The position numbers were made by a program, and so were the translations under genes. Positions 31,980 through 41,627 of a stretch of 41,627 bases of DNA are shown piece after piece (within the stretch, counting starts at the first letter, position 1; each line of letters opens with the position of its first letter). The notes below the pieces were generated by a model, which worked only from the letters and a program-made list of their open reading frames with translations, made no database searches and was not told the origin of the DNA. This DNA is from a bacterium. Its GTDB lineage: Bacteria; Desulfobacterota; JAPLJL01. The DNA is taken from contig JAQTNV010000032.1 of assembly GCA_028713675.1 (NCBI GenBank), positions 1-41,627 on the forward strand. The letters are read 5' to 3'.

Positions 31980-33140
31980 TTAGTTTGTAACTCGAAAACG
32001 AAAATCCCAGCCAAATCCGCTTGGGAAGTGAACTATGAAACTACCGACTGATATACCATTTATCGAACTGGATTTTATATTGAAAGAATAAAATTGATTT
32101 TCTTTGCTCGGAGGGAGATCTATTTGAATGTTTGATTTCGTAGTGGTTTCGATTTTAACATTTTCGACAAATTTATAAGGGCATTCAAATATGTTTATTG
32201 TGATAAAGTAAGTCGCGCCCGGGACATCATCAAGTAAATCCCATGAAAATGATATTGGACGTGGAATTGTTTTAAAATCAGCGCAATTACTAGAAGTATT
32301 ATCAAGGAGAGAATTGTTGTCTGCAGGTTTGGTCAGGTGAATAATTCGATTCATGTCAATAGTTAGTTCTGAGGTTTGATCGTTAACTTCGAATTGTTTC
32401 CAGGCATTAAGATCGCCTGGATATTTTGGACCGTTGTCTTGATTGGTATTAATATCTATGCCCATCCCGTATTTACCAGAGGGCAGACCGTTTAAGATAA
32501 ATTCTCCTTTGCTGATATTGTCGTAGTTTATATTAACTTTCATAGCTGAACCGGTATTTTCATTTCGTATCCAGATCGAGGGATTTATCTGAGGGTATGT
32601 TGCAATTACATTTCCGTTGTATTTCAAAATTCCTTTGATGTTTTTTAAGGGATTATTCGCGGCCGAATTGAACGATATTTTATTTGCTAACTCATTAATA
32701 CAGCTGAATAAATCATGGTAATTACGGCATGAGGTTGTTTCAAGGGAATCGATTTCCCCTGTTTCAACATTTGTAATCGTAATGGAAATCAAAACGTCGC
32801 TGTCGAGTTTGCTTATACGCCCGGAGACTATTTTTTCAACAACGAGTAATTTTCCAATTTGAACAGCGCAATCATCGGAAGAACAATTTTGTAATGAGAA
32901 ACCCTGCTCCCGGAGAATGGCGTCGATGTTTTTGCGATCCAATATCCGATATTTGCCGGATTTGAGCAGATTGTTTGCCAGTTCCAGCGAGAGCGAAATC
33001 TTGTATGCAGGGTCAATATTGGATCCGATGGTAAAATCCAGAATCGCGATCAATGGCTTTTTGGTTTGAGAGAATAAGGAAGAAAAAGAAATTGTTAATA
33101 ATAATATCAACGTGACCAGAACCAATAAAATTCTTTTCAT
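31980..33140 (-). CDS. CsgG-like periplasmic protein with C-terminal beta domain (paralogue 5)
   Basis: The ATG at 33140 is preferred over 33158 because all paralogues begin MK-[KR]; the product has 386 residues. A signal peptide without lipobox is followed by I-A-I-L-D-F-T-I-G-S-N, L-D-R-K-N-I-D-A-I-L, G-F-S-L-Q-N-C-S-S-D-D-C and A-V-Q-I-G-K-L-L, the core of a CsgG-like domain (about 25-165). Then comes I-H-L-T-K-P-A-D-N and a fibronectin-like domain with F-S-W-D near 300, ending F-R-F-R-V-T-N. CsgG homologues form outer-membrane pores or act in the envelope, but the lack of a lipid anchor here suggests a soluble periplasmic protein. Its ligand is unknown. It is fifth in a six-gene operon. 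Confidence 0.82.
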   Translation of the reverse strand: MKRILLVLVTLILLLTISFSSLFSQTKKPLIAILDFTIGSNIDPAYKISLSLELANNLLKSGKYRILDRKNIDAILREQGFSLQNCSSDDCAVQIGKLLVVEKIVSGRISKLDSDVLISITITNVETGEIDSLETTSCRNYHDLFSCINELANKISFNSAANNPLKNIKGILKYNGNVIATYPQINPSIWIRNENTGSAMKVNINYDNISKGEFILNGLPSGKYGMGIDINTNQDNGPKYPGDLNAWKQFEVNDQTSELTIDMNRIIHLTKPADNNSLLDNTSSNCADFKTIPRPISFSWDLLDDVPGATYFITINIFECPYKFVENVKIETTTKSNIQIDLPPSKENQFYSFNIKSSSINGISVGSFIVHFPSGFGWDFRFRVTN

Positions 33141-33192
33141 TGTCCCGCTTTTAATCATTTCTGATAATTAGTCATTTTCTGAAAAACAAACA

Positions 33193-34407
33193 TCATTTTT
33201 CGACGCGAAATCGAAAACCATTGTTAAATTCGTTGGCGGGGGCCATTCTGCCCACAATCGTACCGTTTCCGTTTTTGGCGAATATATCGATTTCGTAAGA
33301 TTCGGTTCCTTTGTTGGGGGGCAGGTCCAGCGTTACTTGAGTGTTTTTTGTTTGGTTTTCCAACGCGACGGGGATTCTTCCGCCGGTAGAATTATCGTGA
33401 ATAATAACTATGTAACTGTAAATGATGTTTTCCACATCACTACCGAACGGTTCCCAGGAAAAAGAAAGGGGGTTTTTTAAGGACGGTTTGTAATAAGAGT
33501 CGTTCTTGGTGTCAATAATTATAACCGTATCATCGTTAAATTCCGGCCTGATCAGTTTGAAGTAGCGCACCATGTTGATAATCAAACTGGAGCTTTCTTT
33601 GTTGAAAAAAAGAGTATTACCCCCGATGTAGTCGCCGGAACTGTCGGGTGGGTTGGATGGATTCGCGTTGATCGAAATTTTATACCAGTATCTTCCAAAG
33701 GTGAAATTTGGGATTTTTAAGAAGCCGGTTTTCCTATTATAAATTGTCTGCTTATTTTCAATTTTTTGTGTGTCCGAATTATGGATTTCGATCACCGGAT
33801 CGAGGGCGGTGTATTTGCTGATGGGAACGTCGTTAAAAAGAAGCTGGAGATCAAGGTCTCGGGCGGTCAGGTTTATTCCGGCCAGGGAATCAATGAGGGA
33901 GTCGGAAATGATTTTTATATTATCGAAAAACTCTGTGCCCCGGCAGTGACAGGAAATGGTTTTGTTGGCCTCAACCTCGCCGGTTTCGACATTGGTTACG
34001 ATTGCGGAAATTACAAAAGCATCACCGAACCCCTGATTTACAATGCGAATATCTCCGGTAATGATTTTTTGAACAACTAGAAGTTTGCCGACCTGAACAA
34101 TGCAGTCGGTCGAGGTGCAATCCTGCAGAGAAAAACCCTGCTCTTTCAATATGGCATTTATATTTTTGCGATCCAGTACCCTGAATTTGCCGGTCTGGAA
34201 TAAATCTTTGGCCAGTTCCTGGGACAGGAGGACCTTAAGTTCGGGATTGACGTCGGGTCCAAGGCTGAAATCCAGCACGGCGATAAAAGCTTTATCTTTG
34301 GCTTCCAAGGTGGGGGCCAGGATAATAAAGAGGACCAAAAACATGAAGGCGGAGATTGTTCGGATGGCGAAGGGACGCTTCCTGTGGTTTTTTAAAGCGG
34401 TATTCAT
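33193..34407 (-). CDS. CsgG-like periplasmic protein with C-terminal beta domain (paralogue 4)
   Basis: The protein has 404 residues. The signal segment (M-F-L-V-L-F-I-I-L-A-P-T) is preceded by a longer basic N-terminus than in its paralogues. The CsgG-like domain has F-I-A-V-L-D-F-S-L-G-P-D, V-L-D-R-K-N-I-N-A-I-L-K-E-Q and S-L-Q-D-C-T-S-T-D-C. The two Cys four apart are shared with paralogues 3 to 5 only in part and may form a disulfide. The usual H-L-T-K-P hinge is replaced by K-L-I-R-P. The C-terminal domain has F-S-W-E-P-F-G-S-D and ends G-F-R-F-R-V-E-K. Probably co-transcribed with its neighbours, 34 and 21 bases apart. Confidence 0.82.
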   Translation of the reverse strand: MNTALKNHRKRPFAIRTISAFMFLVLFIILAPTLEAKDKAFIAVLDFSLGPDVNPELKVLLSQELAKDLFQTGKFRVLDRKNINAILKEQGFSLQDCTSTDCIVQVGKLLVVQKIITGDIRIVNQGFGDAFVISAIVTNVETGEVEANKTISCHCRGTEFFDNIKIISDSLIDSLAGINLTARDLDLQLLFNDVPISKYTALDPVIEIHNSDTQKIENKQTIYNRKTGFLKIPNFTFGRYWYKISINANPSNPPDSSGDYIGGNTLFFNKESSSLIINMVRYFKLIRPEFNDDTVIIIDTKNDSYYKPSLKNPLSFSWEPFGSDVENIIYSYIVIIHDNSTGGRIPVALENQTKNTQVTLDLPPNKGTESYEIDIFAKNGNGTIVGRMAPANEFNNGFRFRVEK

Positions 34408-34428
34408 GAATATTCGCCGTCCGATAAA

Positions 34429-35553
34429 CTATTCCGTTACCCGGAATTGATAGCTGGTCCAGAATCTTCCTGAACTTCCCGGAACGCCAACAGTCCCGAT
34501 CATTTTACCGTTATCTTCTTTGGCGTATATTTTCAGCAGATAAAATTCATTTTTAAGATTGGGGATCAAATTCAAGGTGAGAGCGGTTTGATCCGTCCGA
34601 CCTTCCTGAGCGATGTTTTGGTATAGGCGCGAACAATTCAGGCGAATTATTTGATATTCATAATGAATATTTCCCAGGTTTTTCCCGATCGGCTCCCAGT
34701 TGAAATAAACCGGATTTTTAAAAACCCTCTGGTTATGGCAGACATCTTCGAAATTTTCCAAAGGCCTATTGGTATCTTCGGGTTTGGTCAGATGAATGAC
34801 TTTTTTCAGGGTGATGAGAGGATTCAAATTATTTTCATCGAAGGAGAACTCATCGAAGTAATTACCCGGAATCATGAGGGCGTTTGGTTTGGCCGAGCGT
34901 ATTTTGACTGAGACTTGATATTTTCCATAAGGTGTATTTTTTAAAGTAATTTCCGCGTTATTATCATCGTATAAAGCGGCATTAATAATTTTCTTGCGGG
35001 CGGACAGGTTAAAGAATTCGATGACGGGTTTATCGGAAGTGTAATCCGATATGGGATTATCTGAAAAAGTTATCCTACCCGTGATGCCGGTATTTCCGGT
35101 GAGATTATCGGCGATTACCTGCATTTCTTTGAAAAGGGTGATTTCGTGGGCCCAATGCTTGATGCTTTTGGTGGCCTCGATTTTACCGGTGGCGGGATCG
35201 ATCAGGTTGGCGGTCAGAAAATAAAATTCACCTTCCTTTTTGATGTCTCCGTTTACAATCTTTTTCGCTCCCGTGGCTTTGCCCAGCCGGGACAGGCATT
35301 CCGGAGATAGACATCCCGGGGCGGACCATCCGTTATTTTTCATTATCGAGTTGACATATTTGCGATCCAGGACGGAATATTTTCCGGTTTTGATTAAATG
35401 CTTGGATAGCTCCAGGGAAAGCGGGACGATAAAATCCTCCGCAATTCCGGGGCCTTTATTAAGATCAAGGACAACGATTAATTGCCGGTCTTCAGCTTTT
35501 GCTGCGGAAGATAAAAATGAAAATAATAAGGCGAGAACAAGTAATTTTTTCAT
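34429..35553 (-). CDS. CsgG-like periplasmic protein with C-terminal beta domain (paralogue 3)
   Basis: The protein has 374 residues and a signal peptide ending A-K-A-E. The N-terminal domain is the most divergent of the full-length set: V-L-D-L-N-K-G-P-G, V-L-D-R-K-Y-V-N-S-I-M and G-C-L-S-P-E-C-L-S-R-L-G-K, which keeps the Cys pair but not the F-S-L-Q motif. I-H-L-T-K-P-E-D-T marks the hinge, F-N-W-E-P-I-G-K-N the C-terminal domain. A Cys pair (V-C-H-N-Q and L-N-C-S-R) in that domain recurs in paralogues 2 and 5. Start overlaps the stop of paralogue 2 by four bases (ATGA), so translation is coupled. Confidence 0.82.
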   Translation of the reverse strand: MKKLLVLALLFSFLSSAAKAEDRQLIVVLDLNKGPGIAEDFIVPLSLELSKHLIKTGKYSVLDRKYVNSIMKNNGWSAPGCLSPECLSRLGKATGAKKIVNGDIKKEGEFYFLTANLIDPATGKIEATKSIKHWAHEITLFKEMQVIADNLTGNTGITGRITFSDNPISDYTSDKPVIEFFNLSARKKIINAALYDDNNAEITLKNTPYGKYQVSVKIRSAKPNALMIPGNYFDEFSFDENNLNPLITLKKVIHLTKPEDTNRPLENFEDVCHNQRVFKNPVYFNWEPIGKNLGNIHYEYQIIRLNCSRLYQNIAQEGRTDQTALTLNLIPNLKNEFYLLKIYAKEDNGKMIGTVGVPGSSGRFWTSYQFRVTE

Positions 35554-36710
35554 TTGATTTTAAAACTAAGGATTCCCTGGGCAGTCTCTACGCTGAGCTG
35601 CCCGATTTCTTTTCCGCTTAAGGTGAACGCTTTTAGGGAAAACGAATAATATTCATTTTGGGTGCTGGGGGGCAGGTTGAAAGTCAATTGGGTTTTTTGA
35701 GTCGTGCCTTGGTAAATATACTTGCCTGAGTTAGTTGGGCATTTTTGTTGGGTGATATTAACTTTATAGTAAACATTGTCTTCCGGCTTGCCGATGGGAT
35801 CCCAGCTGATCACGACGGGATTTTTTAAATCCAGGGTGTTGCTGCATTCATGAGCGTGCGGATTGATATTTGTTTTTATGCGGTTATCGATGGGTTTGGT
35901 CAGGTGAATTGGGCAGATAAAATCGATGTCCTGGTTGGAGGTGTTTTGAGAGAGGTCGAAAACCTTGAAACCGTTACATGTCCGATAGGCATTCAGGGGG
36001 TTTTCCACGCGTGTGTCAAAACCGATATCGATCCGATAGCGGGCGGGCTTTATGTTTTTTATCCGGTATCTGCTGGTTTTGCCGTCATACTCCGCCGGGG
36101 GAACGGATATCTCATTTGATGATTCCTCACTCAGGTTGACCACGATCTCTTGATTTATCACCCCGGGGATGGGTCGGCCGGCAAAGAGCAGGGTGCCTTC
36201 GATCAGGGAATATTTATTCTTAGCGCCGTTGCGTCCGGTAAGATCGTCGGCGATCTTTTCCATGACCCCGATTAATTCGTCTTCCCGGCAGAAACACTGC
36301 GTGCTCCCGATCGCTTCGATGATATGGGTGCCGACATTGGAAATCATGGCGGTAACCGCGTAGAGTTTTCCGAATTCCTTCAGGTCCATCATGCTGACAT
36401 TCCCGGTAACCATTCTTTGGGTGTTGAGAAGTTTTCCGACTTGGATAATGCATTCGTCGGTGGCGCAATCCTGCAGTGAAAATCCCTGTTCTTTGAGAAT
36501 GGCGTCAATATTTTTGCGATCCAGAACCCGGAATTTCCCCGAGTTAACCAGGTCGTGGGATAATTGAAGGGCGAGGACGGATTTTAACCCCGGTGAAACA
36601 TTTGAACCGGTGGTGAAATCCAGAACCGCGACGGAAGTTTTTTCCTGGCCATAAAGCGGAACGAAAAATAATAAGGAGATCAACAGGACAAATAGGATAT
36701 ATTTTTTCAT
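35550..36710 (-). CDS. CsgG-like periplasmic protein with C-terminal beta domain (paralogue 2)
   Basis: The protein has 386 residues. Signal peptide M-K-K-Y-I-L-F-V-L-L-I-S-L-L-F-F. CsgG-like domain: V-A-V-L-D-F-T-T-G-S-N, V-L-D-R-K-N-I-D-A-I-L-K-E-Q and S-L-Q-D-C-A-T-D-E-C, then I-I-Q-V-G-K-L-L. An insert near 165-250 forms an extra beta-rich domain, also present in paralogues 3 to 5. The C-terminal domain has I-S-W-D-P-I-G-K-P and ends L-S-F-K-I-K. Its start overlaps the stop of paralogue 1 by four bases. The four full-length copies differ enough to exclude a recent duplication. Confidence 0.82.
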   Translation of the reverse strand: MKKYILFVLLISLLFFVPLYGQEKTSVAVLDFTTGSNVSPGLKSVLALQLSHDLVNSGKFRVLDRKNIDAILKEQGFSLQDCATDECIIQVGKLLNTQRMVTGNVSMMDLKEFGKLYAVTAMISNVGTHIIEAIGSTQCFCREDELIGVMEKIADDLTGRNGAKNKYSLIEGTLLFAGRPIPGVINQEIVVNLSEESSNEISVPPAEYDGKTSRYRIKNIKPARYRIDIGFDTRVENPLNAYRTCNGFKVFDLSQNTSNQDIDFICPIHLTKPIDNRIKTNINPHAHECSNTLDLKNPVVISWDPIGKPEDNVYYKVNITQQKCPTNSGKYIYQGTTQKTQLTFNLPPSTQNEYYSFSLKAFTLSGKEIGQLSVETAQGILSFKIK

Positions 36711-37222
36711 TTTATTCGTGTCTTATCCGGGGAAATTTCAGGACTTTTATAAATAATCGGTACCTTGGTTATCGTGGAAACCATGGCTTTAATCCCTGAC
36801 GTGAGAGCGTTTTCCTCGCAGGCACTGCGGGAAGTTTCCATCTTTTCGATTTCCCCGGTCTCAGTATCGGTAATCATCACCGCGAGGTGACAAAAAGTGT
36901 CGATTTTCTCGATTCTTCCCGTCAGGATTTTATTGGCGGCCAGGGTTTTCGCGATTTGTAATGCATTGTCATTGTCGGTGACGATTTTCGGGCCGGGGTT
37001 ATTTTTGGGGAGCGTCGCACTGATTTTTCCCCGGTCGAGTACCCGATATTTATTCGTTTTAACCAGAGTGTCTGTCAGTTCTCGGGAGAGGGAGATTTTT
37101 AGCTTGGGATCGAGGTTGGAGCCCAAGTCAAAGTCAAAGACCGCGATAGTCGGGTTATCCTGAGCCCGTGCGGATGGAATAAATAAAAGTAATAACGGAA
37201 GGATGATGAAGTATTTTTTCAC
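36707..37222 (-). CDS. Short CsgG-like periplasmic protein (paralogue 1)
   Basis: This 171-residue protein is the first gene of the operon. A signal peptide ends A-R-A-Q. The N-terminal domain matches its paralogues (I-A-V-F-D-F-D-L-G-S-N, then R-V-L-D-R-G-K-I) but lacks the Cys pair and the whole C-terminal half. The frame ends with a normal stop overlapping the next start (ATGA), which argues for a functional short form and not a decayed gene. It may be the ancestral single-domain version or a regulatory subunit of the group; that is speculation. Confidence 0.8.
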   Translation of the reverse strand: MKKYFIILPLLLLFIPSARAQDNPTIAVFDFDLGSNLDPKLKISLSRELTDTLVKTNKYRVLDRGKISATLPKNNPGPKIVTDNDNALQIAKTLAANKILTGRIEKIDTFCHLAVMITDTETGEIEKMETSRSACEENALTSGIKAMVSTITKVPIIYKSPEISPDKTRIK

Positions 37223-37248
37223 GTTTTTTGGAGATTTATTCAGTTCAT

Positions 37249-37278
37249 CTTATATATTTAATCGCTTAACCAAGTCAA
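37249..37278 (-). promoter_or_regulatory. Promoter of the CsgG-like operon
   Basis: TTGACT (37273-37278) is followed after 18 bp by TATAAG (37249-37254); an overlapping TATATA gives a 16-bp spacer. The region lies about 30-55 bp before the first start codon. Confidence 0.55.
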
Positions 37279-37348
37279 GCATTATTGGTGTTCTAATCGG
37301 CTCTGATAATGAATTTGGGAAAATAATGACGGAATAGGTTTTTTTCTT

Positions 37349-37381
37349 AAAAAAAACGGCGGGGAGATTGCCTCCCCGCCG
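37349..37381 (-). terminator. Terminator of the methylmalonyl-CoA mutase gene
   Basis: On the minus strand CGGCGGGGAG-GCAAT-CTCCCCGCCG is a perfect ten-bp stem followed by eight T. Confidence 0.93.
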
Positions 37382-37415
37382 CCGGTCATTCTTTGGTTTT
37401 TTCCCTTGTTTTTCC

Positions 37416-37460
37416 CTACCTACGACCTACGACCTATGACCTATCACCTATGACCTTTGA
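37416..37460. repeat. 7-bp repeat array (CTATGAC-like)
   Basis: The units CTACGAC, CTACGAC, CTATGAC, CTATCAC and CTATGAC lie directly behind the mutase stop codon, in the same orientation relative to the gene as the other 3'-end arrays. Confidence 0.75.
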
Positions 37461-37466
37461 GCTTAC

Positions 37467-39122
<1,656 letters not shown>

Positions 39123-39149
39123 GTCATTCTCCTTTTATAAATGCCTGCT

Positions 39150-39225
39150 TCTGATTAAATTCCAATAACCAAGCTCCAATAACCAAACAAATTCCAATTA
39201 CCAATTAAATTCCAACAAACCAAAA
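39150..39225. repeat. TTGGTTATTGGAGC dispersed repeat, copy 2
   Basis: ATTCCAATAACCAAGCTCC followed by CCAATTACCAATTAAATTCC is the inverse of the repeat at 28588-28652, with about nine of ten bases equal by eye over 60 bp. Confidence 0.75.
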
Positions 39226-39235
39226 GATCTAAACT

Positions 39236-39295
39236 GACACTATGAACTCTATGGACACTATGGACGCATTCTCTTTTGCCCTCTGCCCTCTGCTC
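39236..39295. repeat. 9-bp and 7-bp repeats behind the carboxyltransferase gene
   Basis: The nonamers ACACTATGA, ACTCTATGG, ACACTATGG are followed by heptamers GCCCTCT, GCCCTCT, GCTCTTA. The last heptamer runs into the TAA stop of the gene at 39296. Confidence 0.75.
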
Positions 39296-40843
39296 TTATA
39301 GCGGGATGTTCCCGTGCTTCTTCGGGGGATTGGTGTCCCGCTTGTCCTTGATCATGTCCAGGGCCTGGATCAGCCGGGGCCGGGTCTCGGCCGGGTCGAT
39401 CACCTCGTCGATGTAGCCGAGCGAAGCCGCCTGGTAGGGGTTGGCGAATTTTTCCCGGTAGTCGTCGGTCAGCTTCTTCTTGGCCTCGGCCTTGTTCTCG
39501 GCCTTCTCCAGCTCCTTCCGGAAGACGATGTTGACCGCCCCGTCCGGCCCCATCACCGCGATCTCGGCGGTGGGATAGGCGAGGTTGGCGTCGCCGCGGA
39601 AATGCTTGGAGCTCATCGCGCAGTAGGCGCCGCCGTAGGCCTTCCGGGTGATGATGGTCAGTTTCGGCACCGTGGCCTCGCAGTAGGCGTAGATCAGCTT
39701 GGCGCCGTTCCGGATGATCCCGCCGTATTCCTGGTTGGTCCCCGGCAGGTAGCCGGGCACGTCCACCAGGGTCAGGATCGGGATGTTGAAGCAGTCGCAG
39801 AAGCGGATGAAGCGGGAGGCCTTGACCGAGGCGTTGATGTCGATGCAGCCGGCGTAGAAATTGGGCTGGTTGGCGATGATCCCGATCGGCCGGCCGGCCA
39901 GGCGGGCGAAACCCACCACCATGTTCTTGGCGAAATGCTCGTGCACCTCGAGGAAGTAGCCCTGGTCAACCACCGGGCGGATGATGTCCTTGATGTCGTA
40001 GCTCTGGTTCGGGTTTTCCGGCACCACCAGGCGGAGGCTGGGGTCGGTCCGGCGGGGGTCATCGCCGGTCTCCTTGATCGGGGGATCGCACATGTTGTTG
40101 GAGGGGAAGAAGGAAAGGAGCTCCCGGATCAGCTTGAGGGTGGCGACATCGTCGCCGGAGGAGAAGTGGGCCACCCCGGAGGTGGCGTTGTGGGTCATCG
40201 GGCCGCCCAGCTGGTCCTTGGTCACGTCCTCGTGGGTCGAGGCCTTGACCACCTCGGGCCCGGTGATGAACATGTAGCTCGCCCCGGACATGAGGATGAA
40301 ATCGGTCAGGGCCGGCGAGTAGACCGCGCCCCCGGCGCAGGGCCCCATGATCGCGGTGATCTGGGGAACCACCCCGCTGGCCATCACGTTCCGGAAGAAG
40401 ATGTCGGAGTAGCCGGCCAGGCTGGTCACGCCCTCCTGGATCCGGGCCCCTCCGGAGTCGTTGATCCCGATCACCGGGGCCCCGGCCTTCATCCCCGCCT
40501 CCATGACCTTGCAGATCTTCTTGGCGAAGGACTCACCCAGGGAGCCGCCTAGGACGGTGAAGTCCTGGGAAAAGAGGAAGACGGTCCGGCCGTCGACTTT
40601 GCCGTAGCCGGTGACCACGCCGTCGCCCAGGAACTTGCTCTTCTCCATTCCGAAATCGGTGCAGCGGTGGGTGACCAGGCGGTCAACCTCGACGAAAGTC
40701 CCCGGGTCGAGCAGGGTGTCGATCCGCTCGCGGGCGGTCAGCTTGCCTTCCTTGTGCTGCTTGTCGGCCCGCTCTTTCCCGCCCCCGACCAGGGCTTCCC
40801 CGTTCAATTTGTTCAATCTCTGGAGTGTCGCTGGCTCAGTCAT
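39296..40843 (-). CDS. pccB: Acyl-CoA carboxyltransferase, propionyl-CoA type (beta subunit)
   Basis: This 515-residue carboxyltransferase has both crotonase-fold halves: G-D-G-V-V-T-G-Y-G-K-V near 74, I-N-D-S-G-G-A-R-I-Q-E-G-V near 127 and G-P-C-A-G-G-A-V-Y-S-P in the first, D-V-P-G-Y-L-P-G-T-N-Q-E-Y-G-G-I-I-R-N-G-A-K near 365 and A-Y-G-G-A-Y-C-A-M in the second. It transfers CO2 from biotin to propionyl-CoA giving methylmalonyl-CoA, or works in reverse as a decarboxylase subunit (MmdA-like). Sequence alone does not separate these, and neither a biotin carrier nor biotin carboxylase is in the window. With the mutase downstream (39122 to 37467) it forms the propionyl-CoA/succinyl-CoA route. 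The gap between them is filled with repeats, so they may be transcribed separately. Confidence 0.9.
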   Translation of the reverse strand: MTEPATLQRLNKLNGEALVGGGKERADKQHKEGKLTARERIDTLLDPGTFVEVDRLVTHRCTDFGMEKSKFLGDGVVTGYGKVDGRTVFLFSQDFTVLGGSLGESFAKKICKVMEAGMKAGAPVIGINDSGGARIQEGVTSLAGYSDIFFRNVMASGVVPQITAIMGPCAGGAVYSPALTDFILMSGASYMFITGPEVVKASTHEDVTKDQLGGPMTHNATSGVAHFSSGDDVATLKLIRELLSFFPSNNMCDPPIKETGDDPRRTDPSLRLVVPENPNQSYDIKDIIRPVVDQGYFLEVHEHFAKNMVVGFARLAGRPIGIIANQPNFYAGCIDINASVKASRFIRFCDCFNIPILTLVDVPGYLPGTNQEYGGIIRNGAKLIYAYCEATVPKLTIITRKAYGGAYCAMSSKHFRGDANLAYPTAEIAVMGPDGAVNIVFRKELEKAENKAEAKKKLTDDYREKFANPYQAASLGYIDEVIDPAETRPRLIQALDMIKDKRDTNPPKKHGNIPL

Positions 40844-41277
40844 TTTCCCTCCCGACGTTTAACGAATTACGCAAAGCCGGCAGCCTGCGGCCGACAGCTA
40901 TTTAATTACGGCAAATAAATGATAACGGCAAAAATAAAATCGGCAATCCATCCCCTCAACTAAGAAGGTTATAGGTTATAGGTGATAGGTCATAGGTCAT
41001 GGAGCATAGGGCATAGGGCATAGAGTTCAGAATGTTAGGATCGTTTTGATCGTTAATTTCGTTCTTTCGAACCACCTAACCACCTAGCAGCCTAGCCACC
41101 TTGTTTTTCTGGTTACTGGTTACCTGCTACCTGCTATCGGCTACTTGCTACCCTCCGGGCCGTAGGCCCTACCCTCCGGCCTGTAAGCCCTACGGGCTGG
41201 AAGCGGGGCCGGAGGCTGCCTACTGCTCCCTGCTCCCTGCTCTATGCTCTATGCTCTATGCTCTATGCTCTTCCTGC
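40844..41277. repeat. Intergenic region rich in inverted 7-bp arrays
   Basis: No gene is seen. GGTCATA- and GGGCATA-type heptamers occupy 40966-41026, GGTTACT- and TGCTACC-type ones 41111-41152, and GCTCTAT-type ones 41224-41270. The first and last are complementary, repeating the layout at 19863-19984. Short palindromic stretches rich in GGCC lie near 41155-41215. Confidence 0.75.
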
Positions 41278-41627
41278 TCAAGGAATCTGCATCCCCCCGG
41301 AAACGTTGATGGCCTGGCCGGTGACGAAGTCGGAAAGCCCGCAGGAGAAGAACAGGACCACGTTGGCGATCTCCTGCGGGGTGCCGGGCCGCCCGAAGGG
41401 GATCCGGGCGATGGTGGCGTCCCGCTGGGCCTTGGGCACCCCGATGGTGCCGTCGGTCGTCTCCTTGGCCTGGGTCAGCCGGGTGTCGGTGAAGCCGGGA
41501 GCGACCGCGTTCACGTTGATCTTGAACCGGCCCCATTCGGCGGCCACTTCCCGGGTGATGCCCACGTTGCCCATTTTCGCGGCGCAGTAATTGATCTGGC
41601 CGGGGTTCCCGCGGATGGCGGCGGTGG
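41278..41627 (-). CDS. Short-chain dehydrogenase/reductase (FabG-like), N-terminus outside window
   Basis: The frame is open from the window edge to the stop at 41278-41280. The visible 116 residues contain the active-site Y-C-A-A-K and, behind it, the family's V-N-A-V-A-P-G-F-T-D-T. G-R-P-G-T-P-Q-E-I-A-N-V-V-L-F-F near the middle and T-G-Q-A-I-N-V-S-G-G close to the end complete the SDR signature. This fits NAD(P)H-dependent 3-ketoacyl reductases or 3-hydroxyacyl-CoA dehydrogenases, and the neighbouring acyl-CoA genes make a fatty-acid or acyl-CoA substrate plausible. The nucleotide-binding Rossmann motif lies outside the window. Confidence 0.88.
   Translation of the reverse strand, partial: TAAIRGNPGQINYCAAKMGNVGITREVAAEWGRFKINVNAVAPGFTDTRLTQAKETTDGTIGVPKAQRDATIARIPFGRPGTPQEIANVVLFFSCGLSDFVTGQAINVSGGMQIP

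Overview
The window looks like chromosomal DNA of a Gram-negative, probably anaerobic bacterium from a poorly characterised lineage. Evidence is indirect: several lipoprotein signal peptides, an outer-membrane beta-barrel protein, a PPi-type phosphofructokinase, a methylmalonyl-CoA mutase next to an acyl-CoA carboxyltransferase, and Cys-rich iron-sulfur proteins. A Desulfobacterota-like or candidate-phylum host would fit, but no rRNA or marker gene is present, so the taxon stays open.

Layout. (1) 1-9940, all minus strand: five secreted repeat proteins in tandem (BNR-like, kelch, SIQQ-type, PQQ-like, SIQQ-type). Each has its own copy of nearly the same promoter, upstream palindrome, 5' leader, signal peptide and Ig-like domain. 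The order and the two classes of intergenic block show that a two-gene unit (SIQQ-type propeller + another propeller) was duplicated, while the second gene's body was exchanged (kelch versus PQQ-like). Blade counts close rings: 14, 7, 8 and 7. One SIQQ-type gene carries an in-frame amber codon. (2) 10443-13480, minus: TPR lipoprotein, PNPOx-like flavoprotein and class I aminotransferase. (3) 13718-15632, plus: PPi-phosphofructokinase, a gene with a duplicated module, then an orphan copy of the phosphofructokinase C-terminus. (4) 15637-19432: AT-rich island with a MITE-like element and a 1001-residue FG-GAP propeller lipoprotein. (5) 19549-22996, plus: Dabb protein, DUF3795 protein, Phd/PIN toxin-antitoxin pair with a clear operator, LssY_C lipoprotein and MsrA-MsrB fusion. 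(6) 23436-31001, minus: outer-membrane and DUF4185 proteins, flavodoxin-fold protein, Cys-cluster and ferredoxin proteins, MA-like metallopeptidase, small membrane protein and a PIN-toxin remnant. (7) 31002-37222, minus: an operon of five CsgG-like paralogues plus a Cys-rich Sel1-repeat protein. (8) 37467-41627, minus: methylmalonyl-CoA mutase large subunit, propionyl-CoA-type carboxyltransferase and an SDR oxidoreductase cut by the window end.

Intergenic DNA is unusual throughout. Degenerate 7-bp tandem repeats (CTATGCC-like), 9-bp repeats (GACACTATG-like) and other short families sit against the 3' ends of genes, several times as inverted pairs able to fold, and in a few genes they supply the stop codon. 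No tRNA, rRNA or CRISPR array was recognised.
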